Source of the DNA: Acinetobacter seifertii
GTDB lineage: Bacteria; Pseudomonadota; Gammaproteobacteria; Pseudomonadales; Moraxellaceae
Reading direction: 5' to 3'
Assembly: GCF_000368065.1 (NCBI RefSeq)
Contig: NZ_KB851201.1
Location: 1 to 39,601, forward strand
Length of the DNA: 39,601 nucleotides
Shown here: piece after piece, positions 12,641 through 21,571 of the stretch
Numbering within the stretch: position 1 is the first letter of the stretch
Layout of the letters: every line of letters begins with the position of its first letter
Made by a program: the position numbers and the translations under genes
Notes under the pieces: generated by a model
What the model was told of the DNA's origin: nothing
Databases searched by the model: none
What the model saw: the letters and a program-made list of their open reading frames with translations, nothing else

Positions 12641-13543
12641 ATGGATGAAACAAAGATGATTTATCAATCAATTTTTAGACCAGATGCTTTCGCTAATAAA
12701 GTAGTAATTGTGACAGGTGGTGGCTCTGGAATAGGACGCTGTACTGCACATGAGCTTGCAGCTCTTGGCGCTCAAGTGGTGATTACAGGACGCAAAATTG
12801 AAAAACTGGAAAAAGTAAGCCAAGAAATTACAGAAGATGGTGGACTCGTTCATTTTATTGTGTGTGATAACCGAGAAGAAGAACAAGTGAAGAATATGAT
12901 TGCCGAAGTAATTGAGAAGTTCGGCAAGCTTGATGGTTTAGTTAATAATGCGGGCGGCCAGTTCCCTTCAGCGTTAGAGAATATTTCGGCGAATGGTTTC
13001 GATGCAGTCGTGCGTAATAATTTACACGCAACGTTCTATTTAATGCGTGAAGCTTATAACCAATGGATGGCTAAACATGGTGGCAGTATTGTCAATATGA
13101 CTGCTGATATGTGGGGCGGCATGCCGGGAATGGGACATTCAGGTGCTGCGCGTTCAGGGGTTGATAACTTAACTAAAACAGCATCGGTTGAGTGGGGGAA
13201 ATCTGGCGTTCGTGTAAATGCGGTTGCACCGGGATGGATTGTGTCATCTGGTATGGATAATTATAGTGGTGATTTTGCCAAAGTAATTATTCCAAGTCTT
13301 GCTGGCAATGTACCGCTAAAACGTATGGGAACTGAGTCAGAAGTATCGTCGGCGATTTGTTATTTACTATCTGATGCAGCGGCTTTTGTGTCAGGTATAA
13401 CTTTGCGTATTGATGGCGCTGCATCGCAAGGGACACGCATGTACCCACTAGCCGAAGCGACAAATAGTCAGTCTTATAATGGTTTCCATCGCGCGTTTAT
13501 TCCTGAAATTTTTCAGAAAAAAACTGAGGCTGAGGAGGAATAA
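12641..13543 (+). CDS. atuB: Short-chain dehydrogenase/reductase of the atu operon
   Basis: 300 residues with a Rossmann fold: T-G-G-G-S-G-I-G at 25-32 and N-N-A-G at 102-105. The usual catalytic Y-x-x-x-K is replaced by an H-S-G-A-A-R-S-G-V stretch (166-174), like peroxisomal 2-enoyl-CoA reductase/2,4-dienoyl-CoA reductase relatives that work without the tyrosine. That hints at an enoyl-CoA substrate rather than an alcohol. It starts 5 bases after atuA. An internal ATG at residue 6 is an alternative start. The end carries the strong gaggagg ribosome binding site for the next gene. The assignment as AtuB follows its operon position. Confidence 0.88.
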   Translation: MDETKMIYQSIFRPDAFANKVVIVTGGGSGIGRCTAHELAALGAQVVITGRKIEKLEKVSQEITEDGGLVHFIVCDNREEEQVKNMIAEVIEKFGKLDGLVNNAGGQFPSALENISANGFDAVVRNNLHATFYLMREAYNQWMAKHGGSIVNMTADMWGGMPGMGHSGAARSGVDNLTKTASVEWGKSGVRVNAVAPGWIVSSGMDNYSGDFAKVIIPSLAGNVPLKRMGTESEVSSAICYLLSDAAAFVSGITLRIDGAASQGTRMYPLAEATNSQSYNGFHRAFIPEIFQKKTEAEEE

Positions 13544-13545
13544 CA

Positions 13546-15159
13546 GTGACTATTCTCCAATCCGAAATTGCTGTTGGTAGTGAACAGTATCAAAAGAATA
13601 AAGAGGCATTGCTTACTCAACTGAGAGAAGTCCGTGCAATTCAGCAAAAAAGCATTGATAAATCATATGCTGCCAAACCGAAATTCGATAAAAAGGGCAA
13701 GATTCTGCCGCATGAGCGTGTACGATTATTGTTAGATGCGGATTCACCTTTTGTTGAGCTGTGTGGCTTGGTTGGCTATAACATGCATGATGACAAGGAT
13801 GGCTCCGAAGCTGGTGGTGGCGTAATTGCCGGCATAGGTTTTGTCAGTGGTGTACGTTGTCTGGTTTCTGCAAGTAATAGTGCAATCAAAGGCGGAACCA
13901 TGTCACCCATGGGTGTGCAGAAAACCTTACGCCTGCAAAAAATTGCTTTGGAACAAAAGCTCCCGTTAATTACGCTGACCGAAAGTGGTGGTGCTAACCT
14001 TAATTATGCTGCTGAAGTATTTACCTATGGCGGTATGACCTTTGCCAATCAGGCACGTCTTTCAGCGGCAGGCATTCCACAGCTTGCAGTTGTTCATGGT
14101 AATGCAACGGCAGGAGGGGCTTATCAACCCGGTCTTTCCGATTATGTCATTGCTGTACGCAAACAAACCGAAATGCTTCTTGCAGGTCCACCTTTACTTT
14201 TAGCTGCCACTGGTGAAGTTGCAACAGCTGAAGAGTTGGGCGGAGCAGAAATGCATGCACAGGTTGCCGGAACAGCAGAATATTTAGCTGAAAATGACGC
14301 TGATGGTATTCGACTTGCACGTGAAATTTTTGAACATCTGAACTGGAAAGAGCAAATCAAACCAGTTGATGTGTCTTATAAAGAACCTCGTTACGATACT
14401 GAGGAACTGTTGGGTATTATTCCAAGTGATCCTAAACAACCATTTGATATGAAAGAAGTGGTTGCTCGCATTATTGACGATTCAGATTTTCTAGAATTTA
14501 AACAGGAATATGATGATTTAACAGTATGTGGCTGGGCAAAAATTGGAGGTTTGCATATCGGTATTATTACCAATAATGGTCCGATTACGCCTCAAGGAGC
14601 AGCGAAGGCAGCTCAGTTTATTCACCTATGTGAGCAGACCAAGCGTCCAGTATTGTTCTTGCATAACACCACTGGTTTTATGGTGGGAACTGATGCAGAG
14701 CAAAATGGCATTATCAAGCATGGCTCGAAACTGATTCAAGCTGTTGCTAATTGTTCTGTACCTAAAATTTCAATTGTTGTGGCAGGGTCATATGGTGCAG
14801 GTAACTACGCGATGTGTGGTCGGAGTTTATCGCCAGACTTTATTTTTGCTTGGCCAAATTCGCATGTTGCCGTAATGGGTGCTGCTCAAGCCGGAAAAGT
14901 GCTACGCATTGTGGCTGAAGGAAAACAAAAAGCTTCCGGTCAGGAACCGAATCCGCAAATGCTCGATTTTCTTGAGCAAAGCACGGCCATGAAATTGGAA
15001 CAACAATCTACCGCGCTTTTCAATACGGCCATGCTACATGACGACGGCATTATCGATCCGCGAGATAGTCGAAAATTATTAATTTTCCTTTTACAAACCA
15101 TTTATGAATCACAGCAACGAGAGCTAAATCCAACTCGTTTTGGTGTGTCCCGTTTTTAA
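13546..15159 (+). CDS. atuC: Geranyl-CoA carboxylase beta (carboxyltransferase) subunit
   Basis: 537 residues, usual size for 3-methylcrotonyl/geranyl-CoA carboxylase beta subunits. It starts with GTG at 13546, eight bases after a gaggagg ribosome binding site. Two crotonase-like carboxyltransferase halves are visible. The first holds L-T-E-S-G-G-A-N and G-G-A-Y-Q-P-G-L-S-D, the second G-S-Y-G-A-G-N-Y-A-M-C-G-R and A-V-M-G-A-A-Q-A. It moves carboxyl from biotin to the gamma carbon of the enoyl-CoA. MccB homologues are very similar; presence of atuA and the second dehydrogenase in the operon favours geranyl-CoA, but dual use is possible. Confidence 0.92.
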   Translation: MTILQSEIAVGSEQYQKNKEALLTQLREVRAIQQKSIDKSYAAKPKFDKKGKILPHERVRLLLDADSPFVELCGLVGYNMHDDKDGSEAGGGVIAGIGFVSGVRCLVSASNSAIKGGTMSPMGVQKTLRLQKIALEQKLPLITLTESGGANLNYAAEVFTYGGMTFANQARLSAAGIPQLAVVHGNATAGGAYQPGLSDYVIAVRKQTEMLLAGPPLLLAATGEVATAEELGGAEMHAQVAGTAEYLAENDADGIRLAREIFEHLNWKEQIKPVDVSYKEPRYDTEELLGIIPSDPKQPFDMKEVVARIIDDSDFLEFKQEYDDLTVCGWAKIGGLHIGIITNNGPITPQGAAKAAQFIHLCEQTKRPVLFLHNTTGFMVGTDAEQNGIIKHGSKLIQAVANCSVPKISIVVAGSYGAGNYAMCGRSLSPDFIFAWPNSHVAVMGAAQAGKVLRIVAEGKQKASGQEPNPQMLDFLEQSTAMKLEQQSTALFNTAMLHDDGIIDPRDSRKLLIFLLQTIYESQQRELNPTRFGVSRF

Positions 15160-15201
15160 TCAACCTTTACCGCAATTAAAAAAATTAATAGGAATAGCAC
15201 C

Positions 15202-16359
15202 ATGAAATTTACTGCCGAACATGAAGCATTACGCCGTACAGCTCGTCAATTTGTTCAAAATGAGCTGAATCCACATATTCCAGAATGGGAAGCTGCGGGA
15301 CGTTTCCCAATCCATGATGTATTTAAAAAGATGGGTGATCTTGGTTTATTGGGGATTTGTAAGCCTGAGGAAAATGGCGGTTTAGCGTTAGATTATTCTT
15401 ATAACCTTGTGGTTGCAGAAGAAATTGGCTATGCAGCTTGTGGCGGGGTACCTTTGGCAATTGGTGTACAAACGGACATGGCAACACCTGCTTTGGCGCG
15501 TTTTGGTAGTAAAGAATTACGCGATGAGTTTTTAACACCAGCGATTGCTGGAGAATATGTTGCCTCAATTGCAGTATCGGAAGTGCATGCTGGTTCGGAT
15601 GTGGCTGCTATTAAAACCACTGCTAAAAAAGATGGCGATGACTATGTCATTAACGGCAGTAAAATGTGGATTACCAACTCATTGCAGGCTGATTTCTTCT
15701 GCCTATTGGCGAACACATCTGACGATAAACCTCACGTCAACAAGTCGATGATTATTGTGCCAGCAAAAACCAAAGGGATTAGTTTTTCAGAGCCACTTAA
15801 TAAATTAGGGATGCGTTCAACGACCACAGCGCAAGTTTATTTAGACAATGTCCGTGTACCGCAGCGTAACTTGGTTGGCGTTGAAGGTATGGGCTTCATG
15901 ATGCAGATGATGCAATTTCAGGAAGAGCGCTTATGGGCATGTGCCAATGCCATTGGTGGTTTGGAAAATTTAATCCAAAAGACTATCGACTATACCAAAG
16001 AGCGTACGACGTTTGGTCAGCCACTTATTAATAACCAATATATTCACTTCCGTTTTGCTGAACTCATGACCGAAGTGGAAGCGCTTAAAGCCTTAACCTA
16101 TCAAGCTTGTGAACAGCATATTGCTGGGGAAGATGTGACCAAGCTGGCATCTATGGCAAAACTAAAAGCAGGACGTTTAACCCGTGAAGTTGCCGATAGC
16201 TGTCTGCAATATTGGGGCGGTAACGGCTTTATGTGGGATAACCCTGCATCCCAGCTATATCGTGATGGTCGTTTAGGCTCTATTGGCGGTGGCGCAGATG
16301 AGATTATGTTGGGGATTATCTGTAAGTTGATGGATATCTTGCCAAAAAAACAAAAATAA
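15202..16359 (+). CDS. atuD: Citronellyl-CoA dehydrogenase
   Basis: 385-residue FAD acyl-CoA dehydrogenase: I-A-V-S-E-V-H-A-G-S-D (123-133), W-I-T-N-S in the beta domain, Y-W-G-G-N-G-F (337-343) and I-G-G-G-A-D-E-I-M near 361-369. The Gly-rich tail lacks the MCAD-type Glu; E242 in E-E-R is the likely base. In Pseudomonas AtuD converts citronellyl-CoA to geranyl-CoA, the carboxylase substrate encoded on both sides here. The aggaa ribosome binding site is clear. It is only distantly similar to the dehydrogenase at 8341, so this is not a recent duplication. Confidence 0.9.
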   Translation: MKFTAEHEALRRTARQFVQNELNPHIPEWEAAGRFPIHDVFKKMGDLGLLGICKPEENGGLALDYSYNLVVAEEIGYAACGGVPLAIGVQTDMATPALARFGSKELRDEFLTPAIAGEYVASIAVSEVHAGSDVAAIKTTAKKDGDDYVINGSKMWITNSLQADFFCLLANTSDDKPHVNKSMIIVPAKTKGISFSEPLNKLGMRSTTTAQVYLDNVRVPQRNLVGVEGMGFMMQMMQFQEERLWACANAIGGLENLIQKTIDYTKERTTFGQPLINNQYIHFRFAELMTEVEALKALTYQACEQHIAGEDVTKLASMAKLKAGRLTREVADSCLQYWGGNGFMWDNPASQLYRDGRLGSIGGGADEIMLGIICKLMDILPKKQK

Positions 16360-16369
16360 GGAATCAACC

Positions 16370-17206
16370 ATGACACTTTCAGCATCGCTTCAAGCTTTAG
16401 ATATTGATGACAGTATTCAATTAGAACAAGACGGCAGTATTTTATATCTCTGGTTAAACCGACCAGAAAGCCGTAATGCCATGAACTTGAATATGGTCAA
16501 TGCCATTCAGCAAGTTTTCACTGCCATTCGCGATGACCTTTCAATTCGTGCAGTCATCATTCGTGGTGAAGGTGGAACTTTCTGCGCAGGTGGTGACATT
16601 AAAGACATGGCTGCTTTACGCGTTGAAGCAACTAACGTTGGTAGCCTACAACCTTATACTGACTTTAACCGCCGTTTTGGTGCCATGCTTGAGCAAGTTG
16701 AAGCTGCACCACAGACTGTTGTGGTGATTTTAGAAGGTGTGGTGTTAGGTGGAGGTTTTGGGCTGGCATGTGTTTCTGATGTTGCCATTAGCCGTGATAA
16801 TGCGCAGTTTGGTTTACCTGAAACTGGGCTTGGTGTGATTCCTGCTCAAATTGCTCCTTTCGTGGTGAGACGTATTGGCCTGACTCAGGCACGCCGACTG
16901 GCTTTACTCGGCATGCGTTTTGAAGGGCATACAGCACTGAGTGTCGGTGTGGTTCATCAAATTGCACATAATGAAATTGAACTTGAACAAGCTTTAGAGG
17001 AAACCATTCAACACATTAAACGAGCAGCTCCTCAAGCTTCACGTGTGACTAAAGCACTGTTACAGAGAACACTCAATGAGCCTTTAAATGAGTTGCTAGA
17101 TGATGCTGCACAGCAGTTTGCTCAAGCGGTTGGTGGTGCTGAAGGACAAGAAGGAACGATGGCTTTTATCCAGAAAAGGTTACCAAATTGGGCCGATGAA
17201 TCATAA
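16370..17206 (+). CDS. atuE: Isohexenylglutaconyl-CoA hydratase (enoyl-CoA hydratase family)
   Basis: 278 residues with crotonase-fold oxyanion-hole segments: F-C-A-G-G-D at 71-76 and G-V-V-L-G-G-G-F-G-L at 123-132, with the acid E151 in G-L-P-E-T-G-L-G. It would hydrate the carboxylated enoyl-CoA made by AtuC/AtuF. The aaggaa ribosome binding site sits 10 bases after the atuD stop, showing tight operon spacing. Function follows from the operon; by sequence alone only 'enoyl-CoA hydratase' is certain. Confidence 0.9.
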   Translation: MTLSASLQALDIDDSIQLEQDGSILYLWLNRPESRNAMNLNMVNAIQQVFTAIRDDLSIRAVIIRGEGGTFCAGGDIKDMAALRVEATNVGSLQPYTDFNRRFGAMLEQVEAAPQTVVVILEGVVLGGGFGLACVSDVAISRDNAQFGLPETGLGVIPAQIAPFVVRRIGLTQARRLALLGMRFEGHTALSVGVVHQIAHNEIELEQALEETIQHIKRAAPQASRVTKALLQRTLNEPLNELLDDAAQQFAQAVGGAEGQEGTMAFIQKRLPNWADES

Positions 17207-17224
17207 GAGATAAGGATAAAAATA

Positions 17225-19165
17225 ATGAAATTTTCAAAAATACTGGTTGCCAATCGTGGTGAAATTGCAGTTCGAGTCATGCAAACAGCCAAAGCAATGG
17301 GTTATCAAACTGTGGCGGTCTATTCCGATGCAGACCGTAATGCTCGCCATGTGCAAGAGGCAGATGAAGCTGTCTATATTGGTGCTTCCAAAGTATCTGA
17401 GTCTTATCTTTCTATTACCAAGATAATAGATGCTTGCAAAAAAACTGGGGCAGATGCTGTTCACCCTGGTTATGGTTTTTTGTCAGAAAATACTGAATTT
17501 GCTCAGGTCTGTATCGACAACCAGATTACGTTTATTGGGCCTACTGCTTCTGCAATTGAGTTAATGGGCAGTAAACGCCTTTCAAAAATTGCCATGATTG
17601 AGGCGGGCGTCCCTTGTGTACCAGGCTATGAAGGTGACCGACAGGATCTCGAATATTTAGCAGGACAAGCAGAACAGATTGGTTTTCCAATTATGGTCAA
17701 AGCTTCTGCGGGTGGTGGTGGTCGTGGAATGCGTTTGGTAGAACAGTCATCCGAATTGGTTGAGGCATTGCAAACCGCACGTTCCGAAGCTGAAAATGCT
17801 TTTGGTTCTGGCGAGCTCATTTTAGAAAAGGCAGTCATTGCACCGCGTCATGTAGAAATTCAGGTTTTTGGCGATACACATGGCAATTATGTTTATTTGT
17901 TTGAACGTGATTGTTCAATCCAACGCCGCCATCAAAAAGTAGTTGAAGAGGCGCCGTGTCCAGTGATGACGTCTGAACTACGTCAGCACATGGGGGAAGC
18001 TGCTGTAGCAGCAGCGAAAGCATGTGCTTATGTGGGAGCAGGGACAGTTGAGTTTTTGCTTGATGCATCGGGTGCATTTTATTTCTTAGAAATGAATACC
18101 CGTTTACAGGTTGAGCATCCGGTTACTGAACTTATTACTGGATTAGACTTGGTTGAATGGCAGTTACGTGTAGCGAATGGTGAACAATTGCCTTTGCAAC
18201 AACATGAATTGATGTTAAACGGTCATGCAATCGAGGTGCGCTTGTATGCAGAAGACCCACGTCAGGATTTCTTACCACAGACAGGACAAGTTCTGCGTTG
18301 GCAGCCTGCAACTTTGCCAAATGTGCGAATTGATCATGGCATGTTGGCAACTGATGAAGTCAGTCCATTTTACGATCCGATGGTAGCAAAGGTGATTGCA
18401 TACGGTAAAACCCGTGAGGATGCGATTCGCTTACTGGCTCGTGCCGTAGATGATTGTGTTTTGCTAGGTGTAAATAGTAATAAACAATTTTTGGTCAATT
18501 TATTACGTCATCCAGTCGTTGTTACAGGGGATACCAATACTGCATTCATTCAACAGCATTTTCAAAATGACAGCAGCTTACATAAGCAGGTTCTGTGTTT
18601 AGAAACATTAGCGATTGCATCGGCATTATTTAGTCAAAGTAAAAATACTACGATGTGGCAAACTGGGCTTGGCGTACCATTACCATTAAAGCTTAAATAT
18701 GATGATCAGCAAATCCAATTGCAGCTTTCATCTGTAAATAACGCATTCACGGCCCAGTTCTGTGATCAAACAGTTTGCATTGAAGTACTTGAGAGAACGC
18801 CAGATTACCTAGTTTATTTAATTAATGGTGTGCGTCGCCGTGTCCAATATATATTAGATGGTGATCAGCTTTATTTAGATCGAGATAATGGCAATGTTGC
18901 AATTCGCAACATAACTTATGCCGCTCCAGAAACAGTTGATGCGGCTGGTGATGGCAAAATTCGTGCACCAATGGATGGTGCTGTGGTTAATATTCTGGTG
19001 AATAAAGGCGATCAAGTGGTGAAAGGTCAGACCTTACTAGTGCTTGAAGCTATGAAAATCCAGCAGCAGATAAAATCTGATGTTGATGGGATTATTGAAG
19101 ACGTTTTAGGCCAACAAGGGCAGCAAGTTAAAAAACGGCAAATGCTATTTAGTATCCAAGTATAA
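17225..19165 (+). CDS. atuF: Geranyl-CoA carboxylase alpha subunit (biotin carboxylase + biotin carrier)
   Basis: 646 residues. The N-terminal biotin carboxylase domain has I-L-V-A-N-R-G-E-I-A, V-H-P-G-Y-G-F-L-S-E-N (79-89) and the ATP-grasp loop K-A-S-A-G-G-G-G-R-G-M-R (159-170), then E-M-N-T-R-L-Q-V-E-H. After a linker domain comes the biotin carrier domain, with the biotinylated lysine K611 in E-A-M-K. It uses ATP and bicarbonate to carboxylate biotin and pairs with AtuC. Size and order match AtuF/LiuD. It is the last gene of the operon and is followed at once by a terminator, so atuG and atuH are not present here. Confidence 0.94.
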   Translation: MKFSKILVANRGEIAVRVMQTAKAMGYQTVAVYSDADRNARHVQEADEAVYIGASKVSESYLSITKIIDACKKTGADAVHPGYGFLSENTEFAQVCIDNQITFIGPTASAIELMGSKRLSKIAMIEAGVPCVPGYEGDRQDLEYLAGQAEQIGFPIMVKASAGGGGRGMRLVEQSSELVEALQTARSEAENAFGSGELILEKAVIAPRHVEIQVFGDTHGNYVYLFERDCSIQRRHQKVVEEAPCPVMTSELRQHMGEAAVAAAKACAYVGAGTVEFLLDASGAFYFLEMNTRLQVEHPVTELITGLDLVEWQLRVANGEQLPLQQHELMLNGHAIEVRLYAEDPRQDFLPQTGQVLRWQPATLPNVRIDHGMLATDEVSPFYDPMVAKVIAYGKTREDAIRLLARAVDDCVLLGVNSNKQFLVNLLRHPVVVTGDTNTAFIQQHFQNDSSLHKQVLCLETLAIASALFSQSKNTTMWQTGLGVPLPLKLKYDDQQIQLQLSSVNNAFTAQFCDQTVCIEVLERTPDYLVYLINGVRRRVQYILDGDQLYLDRDNGNVAIRNITYAAPETVDAAGDGKIRAPMDGAVVNILVNKGDQVVKGQTLLVLEAMKIQQQIKSDVDGIIEDVLGQQGQQVKKRQMLFSIQV

Positions 19166-19198
19166 AAAAATACCGCTCTTATTGGGCGGTATTTTTTT
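19165..19198. terminator. Bidirectional terminator between atuF and the roadblock gene
   Basis: ataccgc (19170-19176) pairs with gcggtat (19186-19192) and is flanked by an A run and a T run, so the stem can extend and work in both directions. It separates the convergent atu operon and GTPase module. Confidence 0.85.
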
Positions 19199-19211
19199 AT
19201 AGCCGTGTGGG

Positions 19212-19631
19212 TTATTCTCCATCTACCTCTGCAATCACTTGGCTTGCTTTTTTTAGACTGTAAAGCAGTTGCCCTAAAAGTACATCTCTATTACTTAGGG
19301 TAACCATCACCATCGGGTGATGGATCGCTGGAATGGCCGTTAAAATGGCTTTGCCATTATCAGCATCTAAGGTGATGTTGTTACAGCCGGTCAGTTGAAT
19401 TTCTTTTAAAAATGCAGTGACCATTGCCAAAATAGAACTACTCACCGCAGCTAATTTAGTGGTGTTATGATAGTTCTTGTGACTTACTGTTGCTAATTCA
19501 AACCCATCTGAAGAACAAATCATCACAAAGTCTACACCACGTGTATTCATCAGAATTTTTTGGGCTTCACTTTTTGCAAGTTGTAGCAATTGTGTTGGAG
19601 CGGTTCGTTTTTGAACTGGAATACTAAGCAT
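19212..19631 (-). CDS. Roadblock/LC7 domain protein (MglB-like), intact copy
   Basis: 139 residues. The roadblock/LC7 fold is suggested by the alternation T-R-G-V-D-F-V-M-I-C-S-S-D-G-F-E-L-A-T-V (about 30-49), a long helix A-A-V-S-S-S-I-L-A-M-V, and strands N-N-I-T-L-D and A-I-L-T-A-I-P. Such proteins act as dimers that regulate small GTPases (MglB on MglA in Myxococcus). It overlaps the GTPase gene by 8 bases, a sign of coupled expression and probably of a complex. It is last in the module. Specific function in Acinetobacter is unknown to me. Confidence 0.82.
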   Translation of the reverse strand: MLSIPVQKRTAPTQLLQLAKSEAQKILMNTRGVDFVMICSSDGFELATVSHKNYHNTTKLAAVSSSILAMVTAFLKEIQLTGCNNITLDADNGKAILTAIPAIHHPMVMVTLSNRDVLLGQLLYSLKKASQVIAEVDGE

Positions 19632-20184
19632 GATCTTTCCCTTGAGATGTTGCGCCTACCTTAACTTCAAGTGATGCAATTAATGATTCAACCATCATTG
19701 AAATGTGCTCTTGTTCTCTTGCATCAATAAAAAATAATGGATATTGAAGTTTATTTTCTGTTAACCAATTACGATACTGCTGAAGTGAAGATTCTTTATT
19801 TTCATCAATATGTGTAATACCAATCGCAATATTATTATTATAGTTTTTAAAGGTTTCCAAATAGCTTTCTAGCTCGCTAATAGCACTTGGGCTGTTATGA
19901 TCTAACAGAAGAATAATACCGATTGCGCCTTCACAAATAACTGACCAGATAAAATCAAAACGGCTTTGTCCAGGTGTTCCATATAAGCCAATTTTAACTC
20001 CATCATCTAGTGTAATTTCGCCGTAATCAATTCCGACTGTTGTTTGTGATTTTTGATGGCTTTCTACATCTGTATTAAATGCTTCTGTTCCTAAAATTGG
20101 AATTTCAGATAGCGATTTGATCGCTTCTGTTTTTCCCGCCCCCATACTGCCCGCAAAGACAATTTTATATTGCTGTATAATCAT
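19624..20184 (-). CDS. Small Ras-like GTPase (MglA/CvnD-like)
   Basis: 186 residues. The P-loop G-S-M-G-A-G-K-T is at 12-19, a switch-I-like T-V-G-I-D-Y-G at 49-55, and G3 is G-T-P-G-Q (69-73). This carries T-P-G-Q where Ras has D-T-A-G-Q, as in MglA and Streptomyces conservon GTPases. G4 appears as T-H-I-D (124-127) in place of N-K-x-D, so guanine specificity may be altered. There is no lipid-attachment motif. The neighbouring roadblock genes are the usual regulators of such GTPases. The process controlled (polarity, pili, surface behaviour) cannot be told from sequence. Confidence 0.88.
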   Translation of the reverse strand: MIIQQYKIVFAGSMGAGKTEAIKSLSEIPILGTEAFNTDVESHQKSQTTVGIDYGEITLDDGVKIGLYGTPGQSRFDFIWSVICEGAIGIILLLDHNSPSAISELESYLETFKNYNNNIAIGITHIDENKESSLQQYRNWLTENKLQYPLFFIDAREQEHISMMVESLIASLEVKVGATSQGKDHA

Positions 20185-20192
20185 ACTGTTCC

Positions 20193-21158
20193 TTAAAAAC
20201 CAAAACGACGTCTAATTTTTCCTATGAAATTTTTAAAAAAATGACTTTCACTATTTGAGCCTTCTGAATTCGTTTGAGGAGCGTATGAACACTTATTTGC
20301 AGAAACATATTGTCCGTTATTTGCCATTAAGCAAGCCGTAATAAAACGTAAAATAACATCGATTGGTTGGTTAAGTTGTTTTGCTACATCAGTGACTTTT
20401 GCTCCCTGAATAAAGCAGGCAGAGAGCTGAAGGCTAATTTTTCTATATTCTTTTTGATATGGTTGCGGCCAATGATCTATTTTGAAATAACCATCAGCCG
20501 AAGCTAAATTTTCAAATTCATTTGAATACCAGATGAGATTCCATAACCAATCTTTTAAGTAATAACCTTTTTTACGTGAAACCTTTGTAAAGTCTGAGGT
20601 TTTGGCAAAAGCAAAATTAAAACTCATATTGGTATGTGCTTTTTGACGAGAAGGTTCTACCCAAGCGACCTGAGTCCTGTTATCAATAATAGCGAGCGTA
20701 CCTTTATCATCAAATAAATGTAATTTGGTATTTTCCTGACTATGTAAACTTTTTATAAATTGCCCATCTATGAGAGCCATTTCATTTGATAAAGCTGACG
20801 TAGAGTTAATAGCAGTAGATTCTAAAGAGGCTAATACATTTTTTTGTAGCCAAGATAGAAGGGGCTCTGACTTTTCTAAAGGAAAGTGTAAAGTATGTTC
20901 ATATATAGAATTTCCATTTTGTGAAGGTGTTTTGGTAATTTTTAAATAAGGAATTTTTTTCTTTTGAAGAATATTTTGAATGTTATCTGCATCAAAAAAG
21001 TTTTCGTTAATGATTAATAAATCAATATTATTATTAGAAATGTTAACCCAATTAATCCCATATTGATTGGATATTAAATTTCGGATTAATATTTTTAATT
21101 CATCTGAAACTTTTAAGCTTAAACCTGAAACTGCAATATTTATGCAATGACTATCCAT
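20193..21158 (-). CDS. Uncharacterised protein of the GTPase/roadblock module
   Basis: 321 residues; I do not recognise a named family. Residues 1-110 alternate hydrophobic strands and helices (I-N-I-A-V-S-G, I-D-L-L-I-I-N, I-P-Y-L-K-I, L-H-F-P-L), resembling a degenerate receiver-like alpha/beta domain. The middle (about 140-215) looks beta-rich. Residues 240-290 contain a helix-turn-helix-like stretch (V-T-D-V-A-K-Q-L-N-Q-P-I-D-V-I-L-R-F). The C-terminus is basic (K-I-R-R-R-F-G-F). There is no signal peptide or membrane segment. It lies 8 bases upstream of the GTPase gene, so it is very likely an effector or regulator of that GTPase. Confidence 0.7.
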   Translation of the reverse strand: MDSHCINIAVSGLSLKVSDELKILIRNLISNQYGINWVNISNNNIDLLIINENFFDADNIQNILQKKKIPYLKITKTPSQNGNSIYEHTLHFPLEKSEPLLSWLQKNVLASLESTAINSTSALSNEMALIDGQFIKSLHSQENTKLHLFDDKGTLAIIDNRTQVAWVEPSRQKAHTNMSFNFAFAKTSDFTKVSRKKGYYLKDWLWNLIWYSNEFENLASADGYFKIDHWPQPYQKEYRKISLQLSACFIQGAKVTDVAKQLNQPIDVILRFITACLMANNGQYVSANKCSYAPQTNSEGSNSESHFFKNFIGKIRRRFGF

Positions 21159-21196
21159 AGTATCATTTTAAGTTTTATTAAATAGTGTAGTGATTT

Positions 21197-21231
21197 TTTA
21201 TGCTCTTTATAATTAATATAAAGAGCATAAA
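21197..21231 (-). promoter_or_regulatory. Long intercistronic hairpin in the roadblock-GTPase operon
   Basis: Perfect 14-bp arms (tttatgctctttat at 21197-21210; ataaagagcataaa at 21218-21231) with a 7-base loop. It begins about 10 bases after the first gene's stop and ends about 40 before the next start. No T run follows on the minus strand, so it is not an obvious terminator. RNA processing, stability control or a protein-binding site are possible. Confidence 0.55.
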
Positions 21232-21571
21232 TTAAATCAATTAGCTGAAGTCTAGCTCTTTTTCAAATGACTTTAACTCATGGCGAGCCATAGCCAAATT
21301 TGCTTTAGTACGATCAAGTACTAAATAAAGAAATAAGTTGTTATTACTCTCTAATGGACGAATTAAGTGATAAGCCTTACCTAAAGTAATTAAAATATCC
21401 TCAATATTATCATTTAATTTCAATGCATTAGCGATATTTCTCTTTGCGCGAATGACTTCTGTATTTCCAGCAGCAGCCAATTCTAAATCAATTTCCCCAC
21501 CGCCTTGAGTTGCAAGTGATAAACCACTTTCTGAATCAACAAGTGCAGATGCAACAAAACCATCAATTTCA

